Below, piece after piece: positions 1-5,693 of a stretch of 5,693 bases of DNA. How positions within the stretch are numbered: position 1 is the first letter of the stretch; every line of letters begins with the position of its first letter. Below the pieces are notes generated by a model, which saw nothing but the letters and a program-made list of their open reading frames with translations, searched no databases and was not told the DNA's origin. This DNA is from Segatella salivae DSM 15606 (GTDB lineage: Bacteria; Bacteroidota; Bacteroidia; Bacteroidales; Bacteroidaceae). The position numbers and the translations under genes were made by a program. The DNA is taken from contig NZ_GL629647.1 of NCBI RefSeq assembly GCF_000185845.1, positions 465,941 to 471,633 on the forward strand, read 5' to 3'.

Positions 1-19
1 AGCCTTCTCTGTTGTTAGA

Positions 20-38
20 AACTATCCGAATGATAGTT
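20..38 (-). other. Weak hairpin overlapping the thrS stop codon
   Basis: A 7-bp inverted repeat, AACTATC (20-26) and GATAGTT (32-38), with a 5-nt loop. On the minus strand the first arm takes in the AA of the thrS TAA stop. The bases after the second arm (TCTAACAACAG) have no U-tract, so it is not an intrinsic terminator. The remaining bases to the window edge end in a purine-rich AGAGAAGG that could precede the next gene's start; infC commonly follows thrS, but its coding sequence is outside the window. Confidence 0.3.
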
Positions 39-1986
39 AGTCTAAAGTCTTCAATTGATCTGCAACTTCGTCAGTAATACGCTTTGCAAACTCTTCCATC
101 TTCATGGTAGCTTGCTCGCCTCCACCTTGTTTTCGCATAGAAACAAGACCTTCAGCAGCTTCTTTCTCACCAACAATTACCATATATGGAATACGTTTCA
201 ACTCGTTATCACGAATCTTACGACCAATCTTTTCATTGCGATCGTCAATAACAGAACGTACGCCCACTGTATCAAAGTACTGCCCTACCTGCTTCGCATA
301 ATCATTATATTTCTCAGAAATTGGCAATATCGCCACCTGATCTGGTGTGAGCCACAATGGGAAATGACCAGCAGTGTGCTCTATAAGTACTGCAGTAAAA
401 CGTTCAAGAGAGCCGAAAGGAGCTCTATGAATCATTACAGGGGTCTTCTTTGTATTATCTTCTGCAGTATACTCTAACTTGAAACGAGCTGGTAAATTGT
501 AATCAACCTGAATGGTACCAAGCTGCCATTTACGTCCAATAGCATCTTTAACCATGAAGTCAAGCTTAGGTCCATAGAAGGCAGCTTCACCTATCTCTTC
601 ATGTGCAACAAGTCCTTTTTCCTTACAAGCTTCCCGAATCGCATTCTCGCTTTCCTCCCAAATCTCGTCAGAACCAATGTATTTCTCTTTGTCTTTTGGA
701 TCACGAAGAGAAATTTGTGCTTCATAATTGTCGAAATGGAACGTCTTGAATACCTTCAAAATAATATCAATATTCGTCTCGAACTCTGATTTAACTTGAT
801 CAGGTCTAACAAATATATGCGCGTCGTCTTGCGTGAAAGTACGAACTCGAGTCAATCCATGCAGCTCACCACTTTTTTCATAACGAAATACGGTTCCAAA
901 CTCTGCAATTCTTAAAGGAAGGTCTTTGTAAGAACGAGGCTTACGTGCATAAACTTCACAATGATGAGGACAATTCATTGGTTTGAGCATATATTCCTCA
1001 TCTTCTTCAGGAGTATGGATAGGTTGGAACGCATCTTTACCATAATGAGCATAGTGACCTGAAGTTACATATAGACTCTTTCCACCAATTCCAGGAGTAA
1101 TAACTTCTTGATAATGATATGGACGTAAGAGGCTACGTAGTAATTTTTGAAGACGCAAACGCAATTGAGTTCCCTTCGGTAACCAAATTGGAAGTCCTTT
1201 ACCTACACGGTCAGAGAACATGAAAAGTTCCATCTCTTTTCCAATCTTTCGATGGTCACGCTTCTTTGCTTCCTCTAACATTACAAGATATTCATCAAGC
1301 ATTTTCTTCTTCGGAAAGCTTATACCATAGATACGAGTCATTTGTTCACGCTCAGCATCTCCACGCCAAAAGGCACCTGCTACGCTTGTTAACTTAACAG
1401 CTTTAATTACACCTGTTGACACCAAATGAGGCCCTCTACATAGATCAGTAAAGTTACCCTGTGTATAAGTTGTTATTGTTCCGTCTTCAAGATCTTGTTC
1501 AATATGCTCACATTTATATGTCTGACCATCAGCCTTAAACTCTTTTAAAGCCTCAGCTTTAGACACTTCTTTACGTACAACTGGTTCATCTTTCTTTGCC
1601 AACTCAAGCATCTTTGCTTCTATTTTAGCAAAGTCATTCTCTGAAATTACTTGTCCTTCTGCAGGCATTACATCATAAAAGAAACCATTTTCAACAGCAG
1701 GACCAAAGCCAAACTGTATCTGAGGATATAACTCTTGTAATGCTTCTGCCAAAAGATGTGCTGATGTATGCCAGAATGTTCGTTTACCTTCCTCGTCCTC
1801 AAACTTATAAAGTGTGAAGTTTGCATCTTCATTTATCGGACGATTTAGTTCTACAGTTTCACCATTAACCCCACAAGATACAACGTTGCGAGCGAGAGCC
1901 GGTGAAATACTCTCAGCGATTTGTAAACCAGTTACGCCCTGTTCATACTCACGAACAGAACCATCTGGGAACGTGATTTTAACCAT
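37..1986 (-). CDS. thrS: Threonine--tRNA ligase (ThrRS), complete
   Basis: Cytoplasmic class II aminoacyl-tRNA synthetase that activates threonine with ATP, charges tRNA-Thr, and hydrolyses mischarged Ser-tRNA-Thr. At 649 aa it has the full-length bacterial architecture. An N-terminal TGS domain covers about 1-62. The editing domain follows, with HxxxH at H73/H77 and CxxxH at C183/H187. The class II catalytic core spans about 245-540. Its expected zinc ligands are C339 (MNCPHH), H390 (DDAHIF) and H520 (MIHRAPFGSLERF); motif 2 is FRYE with R368, and motif 3 carries R529. The anticodon-binding domain is about 548-649. All key residues are present and no frameshift is seen. The ATG start at 1984-1986 begins directly with the TGS domain (MVKITFPDGS) and lies about 30 nt below a strong promoter match. 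There is no clear Shine-Dalgarno, as is usual in Bacteroidota. The gene has its own promoter but could also receive read-through from the TPR gene. Confidence 0.98.
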   Translation of the reverse strand: MVKITFPDGSVREYEQGVTGLQIAESISPALARNVVSCGVNGETVELNRPINEDANFTLYKFEDEEGKRTFWHTSAHLLAEALQELYPQIQFGFGPAVENGFFYDVMPAEGQVISENDFAKIEAKMLELAKKDEPVVRKEVSKAEALKEFKADGQTYKCEHIEQDLEDGTITTYTQGNFTDLCRGPHLVSTGVIKAVKLTSVAGAFWRGDAEREQMTRIYGISFPKKKMLDEYLVMLEEAKKRDHRKIGKEMELFMFSDRVGKGLPIWLPKGTQLRLRLQKLLRSLLRPYHYQEVITPGIGGKSLYVTSGHYAHYGKDAFQPIHTPEEDEEYMLKPMNCPHHCEVYARKPRSYKDLPLRIAEFGTVFRYEKSGELHGLTRVRTFTQDDAHIFVRPDQVKSEFETNIDIILKVFKTFHFDNYEAQISLRDPKDKEKYIGSDEIWEESENAIREACKEKGLVAHEEIGEAAFYGPKLDFMVKDAIGRKWQLGTIQVDYNLPARFKLEYTAEDNTKKTPVMIHRAPFGSLERFTAVLIEHTAGHFPLWLTPDQVAILPISEKYNDYAKQVGQYFDTVGVRSVIDDRNEKIGRKIRDNELKRIPYMVIVGEKEAAEGLVSMRKQGGGEQATMKMEEFAKRITDEVADQLKTLD

Positions 1987-2020
1987 ATTACAAATTAGTT
2001 TTATAAATCAAATGTTATGG

Positions 2021-2051
2021 CAAAGTTACTTTAATTGTATGAAATGACAAA
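2021..2051 (-). promoter_or_regulatory. Bacteroidota-type promoter of thrS
   Basis: Read on the minus strand, TTTG (2048-2051) is followed by exactly 19 nt and then TAACTTTG (2021-2028). This matches in full the Bacteroidota primary-sigma consensus, a -33 TTTG and a -7 TAnnTTTG. Transcription should start near 2014-2018, giving a leader of roughly 28-32 nt before the thrS ATG at 1986. It lies wholly in the TPR-thrS intergenic gap. The exact start site is inferred, not seen. Confidence 0.82.
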
Positions 2052-2077
2052 ATAATGAAATACAAAAATCATTATTT
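2050..2077 (-). repeat. AT-rich inverted repeat spanning the TPR stop codon and the thrS -33 element
   Basis: Perfect 9-bp inverted repeat: AAATAATGA at 2050-2058 and TCATTATTT at 2069-2077, separated by 10 nt. One arm includes the TAA stop of the TPR gene (2072-2074), and the other overlaps two bases of the thrS -33 TTTG (2048-2051). As RNA it would be a weak hairpin (one GC pair) followed by UGUC, so it is a poor intrinsic terminator. It could be an operator, a 3'-end element or chance in AT-rich DNA. Confidence 0.4.
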
Positions 2078-4045
2078 ATGCATAGAAATCTGTTTAATCA
2101 AAGCATAAGCATCATAGAGTCCGAGCTCACCTGCAATACCTAAATCTCTTAAAGCCTCTGATTTATGATTCAAAACCATCTCGGTTAATCCACGATTATA
2201 ATATACTTCAGCAATTTTACTATTGAGTTTAGTAGCTCTATCATAATATTCCTTTGCCCTTGTATAATCTTTTAATAACGCATAAACAGTACCTAAATCA
2301 TATAGTATATAAGCATTCTCTGTGTCAAGAGAGAGTGAAGATTGTAAATCATCAATGATTTTTTTATAAGACAAATCATTAGACAACGTTAAAGTTTTAT
2401 TTTTTTGCATGGTCAAATAACATACAGCACGCTGCCAATAAGCCAAAGATAATGTTGAATCCTGTTCTAAACAAGCATTCAAATCATTCAAAGCTGCTTC
2501 ATAATTATATATCGTAGAATAGGCAACTGCACGTTGTAAGAGTAACGTTGGTAAGACTGAAGAATGAGAAGTGTTTTGAACTTGTGAATTTAATTGTTCT
2601 ATTAACTGAAAGAAATGTTTTGTCTGATGCACTTCAGAAGGAGAGATTCGACAAGAAATATATAATTTGGAGGAAACAGGTTTGCAAAGATTGAATGCAT
2701 CAACAGACTTATATGAAATCTGAAATTCACTGATTCCATTTGAATAAGACTGAAGAGATAAACCATAAAGAGGCATATAATCAAACGAGACCTCACGATT
2801 TTGAATGTATCCTCGAACCTTACTTGAATACTGAGGTGTAGATATTTCGTCGTTGAGTACTATCCATTGATCATATTTTTCAATATCAAAGTCATTCATT
2901 TTCCTAACTTGACGAAGCTTTTCTTTACTCCATCGCTGCTGAATTCCCAAATGTTTATTCATTTGAGCCTTTAGTACTTGAAACTCATCAAGTTCGGCTT
3001 TAGCATTCATTCCTAAATGCCGATAGCATTTAGCTCGGCTGAGAAGACCAGACCAAAAATTAGGGAATTGTGCGATAACACGAGAATAATCAGCAATAGC
3101 ACTACGATAGTCTCCTACTCTATCCAATAATAATGCACGATTATATCGAGCCTGAAGATTATTTGGTTCGAGTCGTAATACATAACTAAAGTCTTTGATT
3201 GCATTATTATCATCGCCTACTGTCATCCCCAAAAGTCCACGATTATAGTGTGCAAGAAAACTATTAGGATCCATCTCTATAGCCTTATTGAAGTCCTCCA
3301 TTGCTTGCCGGAGCATATTCAAATTAACACGACACATGGCACGATAAGTGTAGTTATTGACCACGTTTGGAATGTAATGGATTGCTTGACTAAATGCCTG
3401 TTCGGCCCTCTTCCAATTATTCTGTCTAAGATTCAGCCGTCCTAATATGGACCAAGAGTTACCATCATACGGATTAATCTTAAGCGTTTTTTCTACCCAC
3501 TTACGTGCTTGTAAGGTGTCATTGGCACTCAAATAGGTCTCTGTCATCAATGCATAGGCGTTCGGTAATGAAGGCCATCGCTTTAATATATAATAAAGAT
3601 CTTGACGTGTTTGTTTAATGTTATGTTGATAGAATCGGGCCAACGCACGATTAAACCAATATTCTTTATTATCAGGACTCAATTCAATTGCTTTGCCATA
3701 ATCTTGATCTGCCTGTGAAAACAATCGTAGATTCATTCGATTATTAGCACGTTCACGTAACAATTCATGAACGTAAGGATTAAGTTTTATCGCTTGATTA
3801 AAATCATCTTCTGCTCCAGTATAATCTCCTAAACTTTGCTTTGCGATTCCCCGATAAAACCAAGCTTTATAAAGATAAGGTCTGTTAGAGATGATATTAT
3901 TACAATACTGAATGACTACAACATAATCTTTATTATCCAAAGCCGTAGCACTAACATCAAGTAAACGTTCAGTATTATACTGTGAATATCCAGGGATATA
4001 CACAATAAATATAATTGCAAATAATATCAACAGACGCTTATACAT
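2072..4045 (-). CDS. Exported tetratricopeptide-repeat protein, function unknown
   Basis: Protein of 657 aa, probably an envelope scaffold for protein-protein contacts; I know no defined function. The N-terminus (K3, R4, then a hydrophobic stretch to about 19, then GYSQ) resembles a signal peptide cleaved near 22. There is no lipobox Cys. Ten TPR units of 34 aa then run without a gap from about 25 to 364; a Pro near the end of the helix pair recurs exactly every 34 residues (90, 124, 158, 192, 226, 260, 294, 328). A non-TPR segment, about 365-498, is rich in aromatic and probably beta-forming sequence. Four more TPR units follow (about 499-532, 533-577 with an 11-aa insertion, 578-611, 612-645). 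I chose the ATG at 4043-4045; an in-frame TTG two codons upstream (4049-4051) would add only two residues. It starts 8 nt after the def stop, so it is probably cotranscribed with def. Confidence 0.9.
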   Translation of the reverse strand: MYKRLLILFAIIFIVYIPGYSQYNTERLLDVSATALDNKDYVVVIQYCNNIISNRPYLYKAWFYRGIAKQSLGDYTGAEDDFNQAIKLNPYVHELLRERANNRMNLRLFSQADQDYGKAIELSPDNKEYWFNRALARFYQHNIKQTRQDLYYILKRWPSLPNAYALMTETYLSANDTLQARKWVEKTLKINPYDGNSWSILGRLNLRQNNWKRAEQAFSQAIHYIPNVVNNYTYRAMCRVNLNMLRQAMEDFNKAIEMDPNSFLAHYNRGLLGMTVGDDNNAIKDFSYVLRLEPNNLQARYNRALLLDRVGDYRSAIADYSRVIAQFPNFWSGLLSRAKCYRHLGMNAKAELDEFQVLKAQMNKHLGIQQRWSKEKLRQVRKMNDFDIEKYDQWIVLNDEISTPQYSSKVRGYIQNREVSFDYMPLYGLSLQSYSNGISEFQISYKSVDAFNLCKPVSSKLYISCRISPSEVHQTKHFFQLIEQLNSQVQNTSHSSVLPTLLLQRAVAYSTIYNYEAALNDLNACLEQDSTLSLAYWQRAVCYLTMQKNKTLTLSNDLSYKKIIDDLQSSLSLDTENAYILYDLGTVYALLKDYTRAKEYYDRATKLNSKIAEVYYNRGLTEMVLNHKSEALRDLGIAGELGLYDAYALIKQISMHK

Positions 4046-4053
4046 TTGCAATC

Positions 4054-4617
4054 TTATTTATGTGCCACCTTGGTTCGGTAAGCACAACGGAACTTACCCT
4101 TTAACATCGCTTTAAGTTTACTATAAATCATCTGTTTACGCAAAGGCGGAATACGATCAATAAACATCTTCCCTTCAAGATGATCAAATTCATGCTGCAT
4201 CACACGAGCCAAATAACCTTCAACCCATTCATCATGTTCTACAAAATCTTCATCTTGATATTTTACATGAATTCGAGTTGGACGAGTAACTTTTTCAGAT
4301 AACCCTGGCAAGGAAAGACAACCTTCTTCCAGCGTCTCTTTTGGTGAATCATCGTCAACTTCAAGGACATGCGCATTTATAAAAGCCTTTCTAAAGCCCT
4401 TATACTCAGGGAAATCATCACTTAAAACATCGAGATCAATAACAACAACTCGAATATCTTTCCCAATTTGTGGGGCTGCTAAACCAACACCATTACTTGC
4501 CGTCATCGACTCAAACATATCTGATATTAGTTCTTTTAGTTGAGGATAATCAGGAGAAATGTCTTGGGCCACCTTCCTCAACACAGGCTGACCATATATA
4601 TATATAGGTAATATCAT
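4054..4617 (-). CDS. def: Peptide deformylase
   Basis: Cytoplasmic metalloenzyme that removes the N-formyl group from nascent proteins as they leave the ribosome, ahead of methionine aminopeptidase. All three family motifs are intact in the 187-aa product: motif I GVGLAAPQ (43-50), motif II EGCLS (98-102) with metal ligand C100, and motif III HEFDH (142-146) with metal ligands H142 and H146 and catalytic E143. The N-terminal MILPIYIYGQPVLRK is typical of the family start and supports the ATG at 4615-4617. The stretch between motifs I and II is somewhat long (about 51-97), which I regard as normal for the group. It starts 3 nt after the ruvX stop and is followed 8 nt later by the TPR gene, so all three are probably on one mRNA. 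Codons 4-8 contain an alternating AT tract. Confidence 0.97.
   Translation of the reverse strand: MILPIYIYGQPVLRKVAQDISPDYPQLKELISDMFESMTASNGVGLAAPQIGKDIRVVVIDLDVLSDDFPEYKGFRKAFINAHVLEVDDDSPKETLEEGCLSLPGLSEKVTRPTRIHVKYQDEDFVEHDEWVEGYLARVMQHEFDHLEGKMFIDRIPPLRKQMIYSKLKAMLKGKFRCAYRTKVAHK
4594..4606. repeat. AT dinucleotide tract inside the def start region
   Basis: Thirteen bases of strictly alternating A and T, lying within codons 4-8 of def and encoding part of PIYIY. The tract is explained by the conserved protein sequence but is a short microsatellite very near a start codon, where slippage would shift the frame of an essential gene. Confidence 0.7.
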
Positions 4618-4620
4618 TAA

Positions 4621-5061
4621 TTAATCTTTTTGTCTATATAACATGGAACGTTTATACTGCATGAAGTCTTGCAAGATAATTGTTGCAGAAATCTCATCTA
4701 CTAAGCCTTTCCTTTCTCTTCTTGCTTTCTTCTTTATACCACTATCTAAAACAACTTTATGGGCTATAACTGAGGTAAAACGTTCATCATAATATTCTAT
4801 AGGAACTTTAGGCATGAGCTTACGCCATCGATTTACAAACTGTTCTACACGTGCAAGGTTCTCACTTGGAGTACCATCTGGCTTAACAGGCCGACCTATA
4901 ACTATCAACTCAACAGTTTCTTTTGCAATGTAGTCTTTAAGGAAGTCTATCAATATTGACGTAGAAACAGTGGCTAATCCATTTGCAATAATTTGCAAAG
5001 AATCAGTCACTGCCAATCCCGTACGCTTTTTACCGTAGTCTATAGAAAGTATACGTGCCAT
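4621..5061 (-). CDS. ruvX: RuvX/YqgF family RNase H-fold nuclease (pre-16S rRNA processing; putative Holliday junction resolvase)
   Basis: The 146-aa length fits the family (about 135-150 aa). The RNase H-like fold is marked by the first strand SIDYGKKRTGLAVTD with catalytic D8, by IVIGRPVKPDG (53-63) in the usual IVxGxP position, by YDERFTS (91-97) with D92/E93, and by the C-terminal VDEISATIILQDF with D122. These supply the acidic residues expected at the active site. In E. coli, YqgF is linked to maturation of the 16S rRNA 5' end; the Holliday-junction resolvase name comes from fold similarity to RuvC. The protein should be cytoplasmic. The ATG at 5059-5061 gives the canonical MARILSIDYG start. 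The gene follows the SPOR gene after 36 nt containing a hairpin and precedes def by 3 nt. An Arg follows IG in the IGRP loop where many homologues have a hydrophobic residue; this is probably a lineage variant. Confidence 0.95.
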   Translation of the reverse strand: MARILSIDYGKKRTGLAVTDSLQIIANGLATVSTSILIDFLKDYIAKETVELIVIGRPVKPDGTPSENLARVEQFVNRWRKLMPKVPIEYYDERFTSVIAHKVVLDSGIKKKARRERKGLVDEISATIILQDFMQYKRSMLYRQKD

Positions 5062-5069
5062 ATAAATAG

Positions 5070-5091
5070 GTAGTTCTCCAAAGAGAACTAC
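5070..5091 (-). promoter_or_regulatory. Perfect 9-bp hairpin between the SPOR gene and ruvX
   Basis: On the minus strand, GTAGTTCTC (5083-5091) pairs perfectly with GAGAACTAC (5070-5078) around a TTTG tetraloop (5079-5082), with four GC pairs. It begins 6 nt after the SPOR stop and ends 8 nt before the ruvX ATG, so it lies within the ruvX initiation region. The following bases (CCTATTTATATG) are only modestly U-rich, so I read it as an attenuator, processing or mRNA-stability element rather than a strong terminator. A GGAG falls at the loop/stem edge but is 14 nt from the ATG. Function is inferred; the structure is directly visible. Confidence 0.6.
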
Positions 5092-5097
5092 AATTTA

Positions 5098-5583
5098 TTA
5101 TTTCTTAAATAGCAACCATGCATCAGCATATCTACTACGCAAAGCATCACGACTTCTAACCGCATCAGCTTTATTATTGAAAGAAGATGCAACAACACGA
5201 TACATGCTTCTTTCACTATTAAACACGATAGAAGCATCATATCCAGCACCCTTCAATGTTCTTTGCAGCCCTTCTGCATTAGCTTTCAAAGAGAAAGAAC
5301 CAACAACAACACCAAAGCTCTTCACCTCAGGACCACTTACTACTGAGAAATTCTCTTGACGAACAACAGCATTATCAACATTATCCATAACGGTAACTTC
5401 ATTTGCTGACTTCTGTTCGAGAGGCGTTACAACCGGTGAAGTCGTTTCTGCTTCGTTTTGTTGTGATGCTTCTTGCGCTTTAGCTTTATCATACATTTTC
5501 CTATAAGCACTCTCACTTGACTTACAACTTGTAAATGCTAAAGCTGCACTGAGACTTATACATAATACTAAAGTTTTTTTCAT
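5098..5583 (-). CDS. Small SPOR-domain lipoprotein (peptidoglycan-binding)
   Basis: Product of 161 aa. It begins with a lipoprotein-type signal (K2, K3, a hydrophobic stretch 4-17, then FTSC with C20); F at -3 departs from the usual L/V/I but is tolerable. After C20 comes a polar, probably disordered linker (about 21-85, rich in Q, E, S and T). A C-terminal SPOR domain follows at about 88-161: KSFGVVVGSFSLKANAEGL, then YDASIVFNSERSMYRVVASSF, with the repeated GSF/SSF pattern of the two halves of the fold. SPOR domains bind glycan strands stripped of stem peptides, often at the division site, so the likely role is envelope or septal peptidoglycan binding; the precise partner is unknown. The ATG at 5581-5583 places the charged n-region at the start; GAGG lies just 3 nt upstream. 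It is the first gene of the cluster in this window and may share its transcript with ruvX-def-TPR, subject to the hairpin that follows. Confidence 0.9.
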   Translation of the reverse strand: MKKTLVLCISLSAALAFTSCKSSESAYRKMYDKAKAQEASQQNEAETTSPVVTPLEQKSANEVTVMDNVDNAVVRQENFSVVSGPEVKSFGVVVGSFSLKANAEGLQRTLKGAGYDASIVFNSERSMYRVVASSFNNKADAVRSRDALRSRYADAWLLFKK

Positions 5584-5693
5584 AATCCTCTTATTTATTA
5601 GAAATTAGACTTATTTTTTCCTCATGCGAAAATATAAAATATATCACAAATACGCGAGACTTTTGTGCATAAAGTTTGTTAAATCAAACAAAT
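5584..5693 (-). promoter_or_regulatory. AT-rich upstream region of the SPOR-ruvX-def-TPR cluster
   Basis: No ORF of note in these 110 nt. The region must hold the leader, and perhaps the promoter, of the SPOR gene. I see no TTTG-N19-21-TAnnTTTG match. Partial -7-like elements (minus-strand TATATTTT at 5629-5636 and 5636-5643) lack a -33 partner at the right distance. Two small dyads are present: CACAAA (5645-5650) with TTTGTG (5662-5667), and GTTTG (5674-5678) with CAAAC (5685-5689). The promoter may use a degenerate match or lie beyond the window. Confidence 0.4.

Noticed and set aside
55..477. Plus-strand ORF of 140 aa, and shorter plus-strand ORFs at 104-301, 601-789 and 1814-2047
   Set aside because: They lie opposite the intact thrS gene (the last one also runs into the intergenic gap), show no recognisable domain or biased composition of a real protein, and are explained as shadows of a conserved gene.
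2602..2796. Minus-strand 64-aa ORF and the plus-strand 65-aa ORF at 3248-3445 within the TPR gene
   Set aside because: Both overlap the TPR coding frame, whose repeat periodicity continues across the second region; no start signal or domain supports either.
2139..3963. Recurrent DNA words such as CACGATTATA in the TPR gene, suggesting a DNA repeat array
   Set aside because: They encode the recurring YNR-type motif of the TPR units; they are protein repeats with diverged DNA, not CRISPR or a satellite.
5079..5110. Possible separate promoter for ruvX (minus-strand TTTA-N19-TCTCTTTG)
   Set aside because: Both elements carry a mismatch at a defined position, and the TTTG of the -7 is the hairpin loop; not convincing against the full match before thrS.
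5177..5359. Plus-strand 60-aa ORF opposite the SPOR domain
   Set aside because: Antisense to a clear SPOR domain; no family features.
5629..5643. TATATTTT -7-like elements before the SPOR gene
   Set aside because: The final G of the consensus is missing, and no TTTG occurs 19-21 nt upstream of either copy.
1..5693. Search for a novel defence, mobile or secretion system
   Set aside because: All coding capacity is taken by five intact core genes in a compact same-strand layout; I saw no transposase, integrase, att-like repeats, RNA gene array or toxin-antitoxin pair.

Overview
This window looks like an ordinary, conserved housekeeping stretch of a Bacteroidota chromosome, most likely Prevotella or a close relative. 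The reasons are the low-GC sequence, a textbook Bacteroidota-type promoter (TTTG-N19-TAnnTTTG) before thrS, the near absence of Shine-Dalgarno sequences, the Bacteroidota style of the protein sequences, and the gene order SPOR lipoprotein - ruvX - def - TPR protein - thrS, which I recall from that group. The genus is an inference; no search was run.

All five genes lie on the minus strand, so they read from the right end to the left. At 5584-5693 is a 110-nt AT-rich upstream region with two weak dyads and no convincing promoter. Then come a small SPOR-domain lipoprotein (5098-5583), a 36-nt gap holding a perfect 9-bp hairpin, ruvX/yqgF (4621-5061), def 3 nt further on (4054-4617), and, 8 nt after def, a large secreted TPR-repeat protein (2072-4045). 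The tight spacing from ruvX to the TPR gene indicates one transcript, with the SPOR gene probably at its head. An 85-nt gap (1987-2071) carries the clear promoter of thrS (37-1986). The last 36 nt hold a weak hairpin at the thrS stop codon and no terminator, so transcription probably continues into a gene beyond the edge; infC is the usual one.

The genes span cell-envelope/peptidoglycan binding (SPOR), nucleic-acid processing (RuvX), N-terminal protein maturation (Def), an envelope protein-interaction scaffold of unknown role (TPR), and tRNA charging (ThrS). The common theme is growth-linked core physiology rather than one pathway.

I found no mobile element, CRISPR array, tRNA/rRNA, toxin-antitoxin or defence system. 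The points most worth a second look are the uncharacterised TPR protein with its exact 34-residue register and non-TPR linker, the hairpin in the ruvX translation-initiation region, and the compact thrS promoter whose -33 element overlaps an inverted repeat.
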